Below are positions 1 to 7,748 of a stretch of 64,000 nt of DNA, one piece after another. The stretch is taken from contig NZ_JACHGJ010000012.1 of NCBI RefSeq assembly GCF_014207565.1, positions 34,788 through 98,787 of the forward strand. The letters run 5' to 3'. The DNA is from Spirochaeta isovalerica. Lineage in GTDB: Bacteria > Spirochaetota > Spirochaetia > DSM-2461. The number at the start of each line of letters is the position of its first letter. The stretch's first letter is position 1. Made by a program: the position numbers and the translations under genes. The notes beneath the pieces were generated by a model. That model saw only the letters and a list, made by a program, of their open reading frames with translations, had not been told where the DNA came from and ran no database searches.

Positions 1-1115
1 TCGCCTTTATCCCGTTTGATCTCGAGCATTTCGGTCAGGCCGTCCATACCGGCGAAGGCCTGATTGGCCGTATCGGTACCTTCGATATTATAGATATGCC
101 AGGGAACGTTTCTTCCTTCGTCGGGGGTAATGGTCGACTGGATTTCCGCTCTGGTCATTTTGGAGATGAGCAGGTTGAGCGTATGGGTGACCGTCGCTTC
201 CCTAGTCGATGATCCCATGTACTTGGTGTTCTGCTGGGCTCTCATCTTGTATTCGGAGAAAACCTCTCTCAGCGCCACGGCGTAGGGCAGGTCCAGACGC
301 ATACAGGGCGCGGGAGGAGCTGTGGGAGGAACGGTGGAGAGACAGATATCCTCTTTTTTCATTCCCACTTTCACGGAGAACATGGAGTTCAGTCCGTGCT
401 GTACCATCAGCTCGGGCATAACCTTCCAGGCATCGCGTGCCGTCGCGTTGGCGTTGTGGGCTCCGTCGATCTGAGCGATCCCCGCCCAGGCCATAACCTT
501 CTTGGCCACTGCCGCGTCGACAAAGGAGCGGACCATGTTGATATTTCTGTAGAGAACGTTGTACTGGGGGTCCTGATGGGCTCCGTTCACACCTTCTTCG
601 GCAAAGAGAACGGCGATTTCGGGACCGGCAACTCCGGAAACATAAGAGTGGTAGTTGATCGGTCTTCCCACTTCATCTTCGATCAGGTCGAGCGCCTTTC
701 TCTGGGCTCTCAGCTGTTTTCTCGATATGGGGACGCCGCCGATTCCCTGGGGCGTTCCTTCGATCAGGCCGTCCATATGGCTCTGACCGGCGGTTCGGAT
801 AACCATGAGGTGATCAGCGCCATGCCAGGCCGCCATTCTCATTCTTCTGATATCGTCTTCAAAGCGGCCGGAAGCGATTTCCGTTGTGATAGTGCTTGTG
901 GGCTGAGGAGCGATATTATTGAAGTAATGCCCTCCCGGAAGGGCTTCGTACTGTTCCAGGTTTTCCGATGTATCGTAAAACTCGAATTTTCCGATCTGTC
1001 TCTTCTCACCCTGGCCCTTTCTCCAGACCCAGTTACGGCGTCGGGGACGGTAGTTTTCCAGATCCTTCAGGATTTCCGGAACATTTATCTTTTCGTTTTT
1101 CTTCAGCTTATCCAT
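1..1115 (-). CDS. oraE: D-ornithine 4,5-aminomutase E subunit, partial (3' end beyond window)
   Basis: Catalytic large subunit of the adenosylcobalamin- and PLP-dependent mutase that converts D-ornithine to 2,4-diaminopentanoate. The reading frame is open from the ATG at 1115 to the left edge, giving about 371 N-terminal residues of a protein usually near 730 aa. The cobalamin-binding C-terminal part is therefore off the window. The N-terminal sequence (MDKLKKNEKINVPEILKDL..., later WRKGQGEK and IASGRFEDDIRRMRMAAWHG) reads as OraE. The ATG overlaps the oraS stop by one base (TAATG), so translation is probably coupled. It is the last visible gene of the ord-ortA-ortB-oraS-oraE operon; an ornithine racemase is often nearby and may lie outside. 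Confidence 0.93.
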   Translation of the reverse strand, partial: MDKLKKNEKINVPEILKDLENYRPRRRNWVWRKGQGEKRQIGKFEFYDTSENLEQYEALPGGHYFNNIAPQPTSTITTEIASGRFEDDIRRMRMAAWHGADHLMVIRTAGQSHMDGLIEGTPQGIGGVPISRKQLRAQRKALDLIEDEVGRPINYHSYVSGVAGPEIAVLFAEEGVNGAHQDPQYNVLYRNINMVRSFVDAAVAKKVMAWAGIAQIDGAHNANATARDAWKVMPELMVQHGLNSMFSVKVGMKKEDICLSTVPPTAPPAPCMRLDLPYAVALREVFSEYKMRAQQNTKYMGSSTREATVTHTLNLLISKMTRAEIQSTITPDEGRNVPWHIYNIEGTDTANQAFAGMDGLTEMLEIKRDKG

Positions 1116-1480
1116 TATTTCGCTCCTCCCTGAAAGAGGGAAGAGGTTTCCTCCCAGAGTTCGTTTTCCGCCAGCTTCAGTCCCGCCTCGCGGATTTCCA
1201 TCCCTTTGGATTGGGCCAGCTTATAAACAAGGTGTCCCGCTCCGTGCTGGATGAGGTTCTTATCAATCGCTTTTTCGACGATTGCCTTACTCTCGATGCT
1301 GGAAAATCCCATTCTCAGAAGCACCGATCTCTCGATCGAAGGCGATGTATGTTTAGACGCCATATCTACGATGGGGTCCATAAGCTGACTGCAAAGCTCC
1401 CAGAATCTCTCTTCGAGCTGTTTTTCCGTCAGATCTTTCAGATGTTTTCTTCTCTGTTCAAAGTCATCTTGCCGTTCCAC
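1115..1480 (-). CDS. oraS: D-ornithine 4,5-aminomutase S subunit
   Basis: Small subunit (121 aa) of the OraSE mutase; it binds OraE and is needed for activity in the characterised clostridial enzyme. Length and sequence fit the family (for example ELCSQLMDPIVDMASKHTSPSIERSVLLRMGFSS is split here as SQLMDPIVD followed by SIERSVLLRMGFSS). Its start lies inside the 3' end of ortB (17-bp overlap) and its stop overlaps the oraE start, so all three are tightly coupled. No membrane segment or signal peptide is visible. Placement between ortB and oraE is the conserved order in ornithine fermenters. Confidence 0.93.
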   Translation of the reverse strand: MERQDDFEQRRKHLKDLTEKQLEERFWELCSQLMDPIVDMASKHTSPSIERSVLLRMGFSSIESKAIVEKAIDKNLIQHGAGHLVYKLAQSKGMEIREAGLKLAENELWEETSSLFQGGAK

Positions 1481-2900
1481 TGTTTTCCCTTCCTTGCATA
1501 TGGTGAAGCATTTTCTTCACCGCGTATTTATTCAACTTGATTTCGTCTGCCAAGAATTGAAGATCTTCTTCGCCGACATCTTCGGGATTACCGACTTTAG
1601 CCAGGCAATTCCTTATATAAGAGTATTTAATTTTTTCCAGATCCAGATCGACGGCCCTGATCATCGAAGGATGCCCGGGAAGAATAATTGATTCTCCGGG
1701 AACTTCCTCTTCGGGGTTGCCGAAGCGGATCTCTATACCGTTTTCCCTGGCAAAGGAGAGCTGGGGCTGAATATGCTTGCCCGCTCCCGTATATTCTGTT
1801 TCCTGAACGACGACGACCTGGTCCTCATCCATTTCACGGGCAATGGAGAACGCCGCGGCCAGAGAAGTATTCCCCGCCGGACCTCTTTCGAGTCCCTCGA
1901 TCTGAGCCAGAACCTCGGTCATGTAAAAAACCTCTCCCTGACGGACTGTCACATAACGATCCATATAGCGTAAGGGCCTCCCGGCCGAACGGGGAACATC
2001 GGACCGGTCGGGGTTGGTCGCAAAGGGGATTCCGAATCCCGTATGGCCTGTCGTGAAGGATTTCCTGTTGAACTGGCCGTCACTGGCCATATGAAGCCCC
2101 GACAGATCCACACTGGCGCCGATTATCCTGACGTTGTCAGCCCCGGCTTTAAGCAGCCCCCGCGCCGTACCGGTCAGATTCCCGCCACCGGCGTTTGTTA
2201 CGACGACAGCATCGGGATCGCGGCCGATCTTCTCCCTCATCTGCTCCGCCAGCTCGTAACCGAGAGTTTCCACTCCGGCAATACCGAAAGGCGTGTAGAG
2301 AGAGGCATTGAAATATCCCGTTTCCTCCAGAAGCTGAAGGAAGGTGTAAAAAAGCTCCGGACCTACCGAAAGCTGAACGACTTCCGCTCCGTAAGCCTCG
2401 CATTTTCTCGCTTTTTCTACGATTTCAGGCTGGCCCTTCCATCGGGAATCATAACATTCCTGAACAATGATGCACTTAAGCCCCTGCATGGCCGCCTGGC
2501 TGGCCACGGCCGCGCCGTAATTTCCGCTGGTCGCGGCGATAACACCTTTATAACCGAGCTTTTTCGCATGATAAACGCTGACCGCCGCCCGTCTGGCTTT
2601 AAAACTGCCCGAGGGATTGGCCGCTTCGTCTTTCAAAAAGATCCTGGCCCCTTTTCCCGGCTCCGCTGTTTTCCGGCAGAGAGCCGTCAGGTTTTTCAGT
2701 TCATATACGGGAGTATTTCCCACCCCTGTGGATAGCTGTATATCCCGGATCTGATCGAGAGAATAGCCGACCTTCTCCATCATGGCTTCGTAGTCGAAGG
2801 CGATGGACCCCGACTCGAAACGGCTGTAATCGATCTGAACCGCGTCCTTCATGATCTCGCCCTTCCGGGACATCACTTCATTGTAATCCGATGCGCTCAT
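1464..2900 (-). CDS. ortB: 2-amino-4-ketopentanoate thiolase beta subunit
   Basis: PLP-dependent subunit of 2-amino-4-oxopentanoate thiolase, which with OrtA cleaves AKP with CoA to acetyl-CoA and alanine. It has the tryptophan-synthase-beta/threonine-synthase fold: the Schiff-base lysine lies in NPSGSFKARR (about residue 101), a SGNYG phosphate loop follows, and a Gly-rich NAGGGNLTG loop lies further on. The ATG at 2900 is preferred over an in-frame GTG at 2903 because a GAGGGGG Shine-Dalgarno lies 7 nt upstream. That ATG overlaps the ortA stop (TGATG). Length (478 aa) is normal. The pairing with ortA makes the assignment firm. Confidence 0.94.
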   Translation of the reverse strand: MSASDYNEVMSRKGEIMKDAVQIDYSRFESGSIAFDYEAMMEKVGYSLDQIRDIQLSTGVGNTPVYELKNLTALCRKTAEPGKGARIFLKDEAANPSGSFKARRAAVSVYHAKKLGYKGVIAATSGNYGAAVASQAAMQGLKCIIVQECYDSRWKGQPEIVEKARKCEAYGAEVVQLSVGPELFYTFLQLLEETGYFNASLYTPFGIAGVETLGYELAEQMREKIGRDPDAVVVTNAGGGNLTGTARGLLKAGADNVRIIGASVDLSGLHMASDGQFNRKSFTTGHTGFGIPFATNPDRSDVPRSAGRPLRYMDRYVTVRQGEVFYMTEVLAQIEGLERGPAGNTSLAAAFSIAREMDEDQVVVVQETEYTGAGKHIQPQLSFARENGIEIRFGNPEEEVPGESIILPGHPSMIRAVDLDLEKIKYSYIRNCLAKVGNPEDVGEEDLQFLADEIKLNKYAVKKMLHHMQGRENSGTAR

Positions 2901-3202
2901 CACTCAGCCCCCTCAAGTATGGATTTCACCTGCCTGCCGATATGGAGGATCTCCGGCACGCAGCTGCCCCACCCGTGATCGAACTGGGGATTGATCTCGA
3001 TCATCTTTCCCGACAGCTTCCTGCCGATAATGGTCTCCACCTCGACCTCATCGCCGATCGTGGCGAAATCGTTGAGGAGAAAACCCTTGTCCCACATCTC
3101 CAGCGGAACTTCTTTCGTATCGTCGGGAACCTGAGGCGCCCTTTCATCGGCGGTCAGAATGACTTTATGAATCCTGACCCAGTCACCTTTTTTCGCATTC
3201 AT
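2900..3202 (-). CDS. ortA: 2-amino-4-ketopentanoate thiolase alpha subunit
   Basis: Small (100 aa) partner of OrtB in the ornithine oxidative pathway. The sequence (MNAKKGDWVRIHKVILTADERA..., VPLEMWDKGFLL, FDHGWGSCVPEIL) matches the OrtA family, and the gene lies directly upstream of ortB. It starts 3 nt after the ord stop with a GAGAGG ribosome-binding site that overlaps the end of ord. It has no catalytic motif of its own that I recognise. The assignment rests on length, sequence character and conserved order. Confidence 0.92.
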   Translation of the reverse strand: MNAKKGDWVRIHKVILTADERAPQVPDDTKEVPLEMWDKGFLLNDFATIGDEVEVETIIGRKLSGKMIEINPQFDHGWGSCVPEILHIGRQVKSILEGAE

Positions 3203-3205
3203 ATA

Positions 3206-4255
3206 TTACCTCTCGATAAGGTTCCGCATATCGCCCATGATAGCCCGGGGAACGGGTAAGTCTATCATCGTCTTCAGTCCCGCTCTCGCATTGATAACAT
3301 GGGGAATCATATTGACGCACATGGCGATGGTTCCGATCCCGCCGGGAACTTCGGGTTTAATAGCCATATGGATATCGGGGGTCCCTTTGATCCGGATATA
3401 ATCTCCCGTATCGGTACCTTCGAGCTGAGGTTCAACCTGCTGGGGGTGGATCATACGGATCTTTTCCTGTCCGTCTACGTATCCGAATCCCTTCATGGCG
3501 CATCCGGCGATGTTTCCGGGCTGAACTTCAACATATTTCGTTTTTCTGTAAACATTGGAAACAATGGGTTCCATGGACTGCTTCACCGGCTCGCTCAATT
3601 TCCATCCGATGGCATCGGCGATCATATTGACCGACTCGTTGAACCCCACATGACCGGCCAGCGTCCCGTTTTTCACGCCGTTGGCGAATTCTTTCTGAGT
3701 GATACCGACACCCTGCTCTTCCATAACCGCAGGGCCGAAGGGAGACAGGCTGTTCACTCTCTCAGCTTCGATTTCATCCACATCGATACAGGCGCCTGTC
3801 AGAGTAACAACCAGGAGGTCCATAATCAGTCCGGGATTGATTCCCGTTCCAAGAACTGTAACGCCGTTGGCTCTTGCTATTTCATTGAGCTGCTGTGCCA
3901 GTTCGGGCTCCTGCGCCTGGGGGTAGGACATCTCTTCAGCCGTGGAAATGACATTCAGTTTATTCTCCAGGAGGAATTTGATTTTATCGAAAGCTTTGGC
4001 TGTAAAGGAATCGGTCGCGAGCAGGGCGATATCGACGCAGCCTTCTGAAACGAGAGCCTTGATGTCGCCGTTTATTATCACGTCCGATCTGTTTCCTTTA
4101 TCGACACCGAGCACATCATACATGCTTTTTCCCACGCGGTCGGGGTGCATATCGCAGACACCCGTAATCTCAACGCCTTTCTTTTTCAGAAGCATTTCCG
4201 CCATGCCGCTTCCCATGGCTCCGAAGCCCCACAATAATACTTTAATGTTTTCCAT
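3206..4255 (-). CDS. ord: 2,4-diaminopentanoate dehydrogenase
   Basis: NAD(P)-dependent enzyme that oxidatively deaminates 2,4-diaminopentanoate to 2-amino-4-oxopentanoate, the step between OraSE and the OrtAB thiolase. The N-terminus carries a Rossmann nucleotide-binding motif (LLWGFGAMGSGMAE), as in dihydrodipicolinate-reductase-like dehydrogenases. The longer open frame to 4324 is rejected: it would translate the promoter and operator, whereas the ATG at 4255 has a GGAG Shine-Dalgarno 7 nt upstream. The protein is about 349 aa, normal for Ord. It is first in the operon and is directly preceded by a strong sigma-70 promoter with an operator-like palindrome. Confidence 0.93.
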   Translation of the reverse strand: MENIKVLLWGFGAMGSGMAEMLLKKKGVEITGVCDMHPDRVGKSMYDVLGVDKGNRSDVIINGDIKALVSEGCVDIALLATDSFTAKAFDKIKFLLENKLNVISTAEEMSYPQAQEPELAQQLNEIARANGVTVLGTGINPGLIMDLLVVTLTGACIDVDEIEAERVNSLSPFGPAVMEEQGVGITQKEFANGVKNGTLAGHVGFNESVNMIADAIGWKLSEPVKQSMEPIVSNVYRKTKYVEVQPGNIAGCAMKGFGYVDGQEKIRMIHPQQVEPQLEGTDTGDYIRIKGTPDIHMAIKPEVPGGIGTIAMCVNMIPHVINARAGLKTMIDLPVPRAIMGDMRNLIER

Positions 4256-4287
4256 ATTGATTCTCCATATATTAAGTCCGAATAGTG

Positions 4288-4305
4288 TTACTACTACGAT
4301 AGTAA
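4288..4305. promoter_or_regulatory. Operator-like palindrome at the ord promoter
   Basis: An 18-bp element, read on the minus strand as TTACTATCGTAGTAGTAA, with perfect TTACT/AGTAA ends. It begins 4 bp downstream of the -10 box and covers the probable +1, a classic repressor position. It matches the element upstream of carbamate kinase (5743-5760) at 16 of 18 positions and in the same orientation relative to the gene. The regulator is not identified. Confidence 0.6.
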
Positions 4306-4309
4306 ACTC

Positions 4310-4337
4310 AGTATAATCGACCATTGTGACCTGTCAA
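4310..4337 (-). promoter_or_regulatory. Sigma-70 promoter of the ord-ortAB-oraSE operon
   Basis: On the minus strand, TTGACA (4337-4332), a 16-bp spacer and TATACT (4315-4310). The predicted start of transcription falls within the palindrome at 4288-4305, about 35-50 nt before the ord ATG. An inverted repeat GACCTGTC/GACAGGTC (about 4328-4357) overlaps the -35 region; its role is unknown. Confidence 0.75.
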
Positions 4338-4524
4338 GCGAATAGTGCCGGGACAGGTCAGTTTTTTGCCCTCTTAAAATTTATAAAACCGTATTATAAT
4401 GAAATTCGGTAATTATGATGTTTGTGCCCGTCACTCTTCCAGGTTTCCTATCTCAGAAATTTTCAATACAAATCAGATTGTTAAAATATAACCGCTTCAG
4501 TTTTTTGAAGAATGGAGGATTTAT

Positions 4525-4965
4525 ATGAACATTGAAACAGCAGATGGGAAAACCAGTGAAAACGTCGGCAGTACTGAACTGAAAGAGATACTGGCCTCTC
4601 TCGACAGCCAAGTTGATTTTGCCATATTGAGTCATGATGAAAATTATCTGCAGTGCGCTTTTTCAACCGAAGGCTATTACATGGAATACCAGGACGGCAC
4701 CGGTCACTATGAATGGACATCGGGACATGCTCCATATGAGAAGATGGAGGAAACATTTATCCATTATCTGGAAAATAACGGAGAGATTCCCGACCTATCA
4801 CTTTGGAAAAAGGTATCCGGAAGGGTAAACCATTCAGGACAGAGCGGATTCTCGGGAAGCCTGATAGACCAGCTTAAAGCAGAGGCGAAACAGGGTTTAA
4901 AGCGGGCTATAAACAGAAAAACTTCCGGACTTGTGAGAAATACCCTGAAGAAACTGATAAAATGA
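4525..4965 (+). CDS. Hypothetical protein, 146 aa
   Basis: Not recognised. A clear GGAGG Shine-Dalgarno lies 6 nt before the ATG, and the gene overlaps the next one by 4 bp (ATGA), so it is very probably translated. It has no signal peptide or membrane segment. The middle is acidic and aromatic (SHDENYLQCAFSTEGYYMEY). The last 40 residues are basic and probably helical (LKAEAKQGLKRAINRK). The coupled neighbour encodes an exported glycan-binding-like protein, but a functional link is only inferred from the overlap. Confidence 0.75.
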   Translation: MNIETADGKTSENVGSTELKEILASLDSQVDFAILSHDENYLQCAFSTEGYYMEYQDGTGHYEWTSGHAPYEKMEETFIHYLENNGEIPDLSLWKKVSGRVNHSGQSGFSGSLIDQLKAEAKQGLKRAINRKTSGLVRNTLKKLIK

Positions 4966-5693
4966 TGGCCAGATTTTACATCTTACTGATCTGTCTGTTG
5001 GTTTCATCTCCTCTTTCCGCCCAGTGGATTGACTTTAATGCCGCTCCCCGGACATCTCTCTGGGCTTCTTCCGTTTTTAAAGAAACCCTGGGTGGAAAAG
5101 TGGTGTCCTACGGTCCCGAAGCTCTCTTCGACCGGGACAGCTCCACCCCCTGGGTCGAGGCCGCAGAGGGAGATGGACTGGGAGAAAACGTCATCGTTCT
5201 GCTTCAAAGCGCTGTAACAAATATGAAAATCATTAATGGATTCGCAGCCTCGGAAAGACTTTTCAAACTAAACAACCGGCCTAAAACGCTGAAATTGACT
5301 CTTCTCGCCGGCCTAACCGCGCCGGGACTTGTTTCGGAAACAGACTATGTATTGTATTTCATTAAAGAGTTCCCCATTAACGAACGGATTTCCCTTAAAG
5401 ATTCCATGGCAGAACAGCAGTTCGGATTCCCCATGGATTCCTTGAAACAGATGGATCTCTACCGCGGGGCTATCAATCAATTCCGCGAAGACTTTCCCGA
5501 CTTCTTCAACATGATTTCCCTTGACCTGGATTTTGAAAGCAATAGCGAACTCTCTGATGCGGATTATTCCCTCATCATGGAAATATTCGGATTTTACGCG
5601 CTGAAGCTGACGATCGCCGATGTTTACAGGGGAGACCTGTACAGCGACACCTGCATTTCCGAACTCGCCGTCGATCTGGAACCATTTTTTTAA
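4962..5693 (+). CDS. Exported protein with NADase-type glycan-binding (discoidin-like) domain
   Basis: 243 aa with an N-terminal signal peptide (MMARFYILLICLLVSSPLSA, cleavage before QWIDF). Residues about 45-125 contain the pattern of the NADase-type glycan-binding domain: an ALFDRDSSTPWVEAAEGDGLGE segment (split: ALFDRDSSTPWVE then GDGLGE), followed by a GFAASERLFKLNNRPKTLKL-like strand. Such domains are seen in secreted proteins that contact sugars or cell walls. The C-terminal half is not recognised. The start overlaps the stop of the preceding hypothetical gene (ATGA); a second ATG three bases on is an equally good start. The product is probably periplasmic or outer-surface; its ligand is unknown. 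Confidence 0.75.
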   Translation: MMARFYILLICLLVSSPLSAQWIDFNAAPRTSLWASSVFKETLGGKVVSYGPEALFDRDSSTPWVEAAEGDGLGENVIVLLQSAVTNMKIINGFAASERLFKLNNRPKTLKLTLLAGLTAPGLVSETDYVLYFIKEFPINERISLKDSMAEQQFGFPMDSLKQMDLYRGAINQFREDFPDFFNMISLDLDFESNSELSDADYSLIMEIFGFYALKLTIADVYRGDLYSDTCISELAVDLEPFF

Positions 5694-5701
5694 CATTTCT
5701 C

Positions 5702-5760
5702 TTGACCGCCCGACAGAAGTGACATAATACTTATCTCAATAATTACTCTTGTAGTAGTAA
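5702..5760 (+). promoter_or_regulatory. Carbamate kinase promoter with shared operator-like palindrome
   Basis: TTGACC (5702-5707), 17-bp spacer, TAATAC (5725-5730). TTACTCTTGTAGTAGTAA lies at 5743-5760, just past the expected +1 and 32 bp before the ATG. It differs from the ord element only at positions 6 and 8. The shared element implies one regulator for ornithine degradation and carbamoyl-phosphate use. Confidence 0.65.
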
Positions 5761-5792
5761 TTATATATTTTCTCTAAAACAGGAGATACGTA

Positions 5793-6746
5793 ATGGAAGA
5801 AAAAAGCATTGTCGTTGTGGCACTGGGCGGGAACGCCATCATACAAAAAGGGGAAAAAGGCGATATCCATCAGCAGTTCGCCAATACCCGCAGCTCCATG
5901 AAAGAAGTATATAAACTCATAGACAAGGGGTACCGGGTTATCCTGACCCACGGGAACGGACCGCAGGTCGGAAACCTCATGCTCATGGGGGATAAGGCGA
6001 GGGATATTCTTCCCGAGACTCCCCTTGGCGTTGCCGATGCCATGACAGCCGGTTCCATGGGTTACATGCTGGAGCAGAGCCTTCAGAATATCATGATCGA
6101 CAACGGAAATCTGAAAAACACCGTAACGATACCATCCCAGATCATGGTCGACCGCCGGGATCCCGCACTGGCCAATCCGACAAAGCCGATCGGCCCTTTC
6201 TACACGGAAGAAGAAGCCAACGCATTGAGAGAGGAAAAAGGCTGGATAATAAAAGAGGATGCGGGCCGCGGATACAGACGTTATGTTCCCTCTCCCTACC
6301 CGCTGGATATTGTTGAAAAAGAAGCGATCAGGACTCTGCTGGACAACGATTACGTCGTTATTACCGGAGGCGGCGGCGGGATTCCCGTTTATATCGATGA
6401 GAAGAAACACCTCGAGGGAATAGACTGCGTTATCGATAAAGACCTGGCCAGCATGAAGATAGCCCTTGCCGTTCAGGCCAAAGACCTGATCATCATTACT
6501 GGCGTTCCGGCGGTTGCCATCAATTTCGGAAAGCCCGACGAAAAAGAGCTGAGCAGAATGACTCTTGCCGAAGCGAAATACTATCACAGCGAAGGACAGT
6601 TTCCCGCGGGATCGATGGGACCGAAGATACTGGCCGCCATTGAGTTCGTACAGGCTAATCCGGAGAACAGAGCCATCATTACTGATGTTCAGAACCTGAA
6701 AGATGCGATTGAAGGTAAAGCCGGCACGATTATAACGGCCTACTGA
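5793..6746 (+). CDS. arcC: Carbamate kinase
   Basis: Transfers phosphate from carbamoyl phosphate to ADP, yielding ATP, NH3 and CO2; this is the energy-conserving last step of the arginine deiminase and related pathways. The 317-aa length is typical. Motifs seen: N-terminal VVALGGNAI, THGNGPQVGNL, the conserved YRRYVPSPYP segment, and GGGGGIPV. A Shine-Dalgarno AGGAGA lies 7 nt before the ATG. Arginine deiminase and ornithine carbamoyltransferase are not in the window. With the ornithine operon divergently placed 1.5 kb away and sharing an operator, it probably works with ornithine/arginine or carbamoyl-phosphate catabolism. Confidence 0.95.
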   Translation: MEEKSIVVVALGGNAIIQKGEKGDIHQQFANTRSSMKEVYKLIDKGYRVILTHGNGPQVGNLMLMGDKARDILPETPLGVADAMTAGSMGYMLEQSLQNIMIDNGNLKNTVTIPSQIMVDRRDPALANPTKPIGPFYTEEEANALREEKGWIIKEDAGRGYRRYVPSPYPLDIVEKEAIRTLLDNDYVVITGGGGGIPVYIDEKKHLEGIDCVIDKDLASMKIALAVQAKDLIIITGVPAVAINFGKPDEKELSRMTLAEAKYYHSEGQFPAGSMGPKILAAIEFVQANPENRAIITDVQNLKDAIEGKAGTIITAY

Positions 6747-6752
6747 TCGGGA

Positions 6753-7748
6753 TTGAAAAAGCGGGATTTCCCAAACGGGGATTCCGCTTTACAATTAACG
6801 GATATGATACCCCTGCCCCGCAAATTCAGGACAAACATTAAGGAAACATTCGGAGAAAAAGGGAGACTCTGGCTGAAAGATCTTCCCGGAAAACTCGATG
6901 AAATCTGCCATATCTGGAATCTGACAGAATGCAGGCCTGTAAATGATCTGTCCTTCAACTATGTTTGTACAGCCCGATCAGACCGTTTCGGGCCTGTTGT
7001 GTTGAAAATCGGTGTCGAATCAAGCGAACTGGAAAACGAATTCAGATCGCTGCGGTATCTGAAATCCATGCATCTCTGCCGGGGTCTCGCCTTTGACAGT
7101 GAAAGGAATGCCATGCTTCTGGAGAGAGTTACGCCGGGAGAGAATCTCTTCAGCCTCGATTCTCCGGAAGAGCAGATAAAAGCCGGAGCCTCTCTGTTGA
7201 AAGATAATGAAAATACTGAAACAATCCCTCAGGGATTTCCTTATTACGGAGACTGGCTTAAACGGTCTTTTCAAAAAACGAGAAACAAGCGCGCCGGCAC
7301 GACGACTGTGGATGCATTTTTTAAAAAAGCGGAAATCTACTGGCTGGAACAGGCTAATCGATTGCCGGAGACATTGAACCATGGCGATTTCCACCATATG
7401 AATATTCTCAGAAATGAGAACAGAGAGTGGACAGTGATCGATCCACAAGGCGTTATAGGGTATCAAACAGCGGACTGCGGCCGCTTTATTCTGAATCAGC
7501 TCGGCAGAACCGATAATGAGAATAGAAGCGAACTTCTGACGGAAATGTCCCGGGTTTTCGCCGAAGCCCTGAAAACGACAGAGGAACTTGTGCTTAAAGG
7601 AGCCTATATCGAACAGATGCTCTCTTGCAGCTGGACTCTCGAAGGATTCATAAGCGAAGAAAAGGAACGGGATATAATTGAAAAGATGGAAGCCGCAGAC
7701 AGACTTTACAGCAGCATACTGAATGCGCCTCAAGGAATAGAAGGATGA
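6753..7748 (+). CDS. Aminoglycoside/streptomycin 6-kinase-like phosphotransferase
   Basis: A kinase of the APH fold, closest in appearance to the streptomycin 6-phosphotransferase family: an early IPLPRKFR...FGEKGRLWL segment, a Brenner-type catalytic loop LNHGDFHHMNIL (HGDxxxxN), and the metal-binding Asp in VIDPQGVIG. This supports ATP-dependent phosphorylation of a small hydroxylated substrate; the substrate is not established and need not be an antibiotic. The start is uncertain: TTG at 6753 (given) has only a weak GGGA nearby, and ATG at 6804, just before the conserved IPLPRKFR, is the main alternative. It overlaps alr by 4 bp, so arcC, this gene and alr form one transcription unit. Confidence 0.8.
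   Translation: MKKRDFPNGDSALQLTDMIPLPRKFRTNIKETFGEKGRLWLKDLPGKLDEICHIWNLTECRPVNDLSFNYVCTARSDRFGPVVLKIGVESSELENEFRSLRYLKSMHLCRGLAFDSERNAMLLERVTPGENLFSLDSPEEQIKAGASLLKDNENTETIPQGFPYYGDWLKRSFQKTRNKRAGTTTVDAFFKKAEIYWLEQANRLPETLNHGDFHHMNILRNENREWTVIDPQGVIGYQTADCGRFILNQLGRTDNENRSELLTEMSRVFAEALKTTEELVLKGAYIEQMLSCSWTLEGFISEEKERDIIEKMEAADRLYSSILNAPQGIEG

Noticed and set aside
396..1133. Long plus-strand open frame of 245 codons
   Set aside because: Antisense shadow of oraE, whose minus-strand translation is clearly the real protein.
4328..4357. GACCTGTC/GACAGGTC inverted repeat followed by T6 as a plus-strand terminator
   Set aside because: No plus-strand gene ends upstream of it, and it overlaps the ord -35 box; function left open.
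5736..6587. 283-codon minus-strand frame over arcC
   Set aside because: Shadow of carbamate kinase; no ribosome-binding site or recognisable protein.
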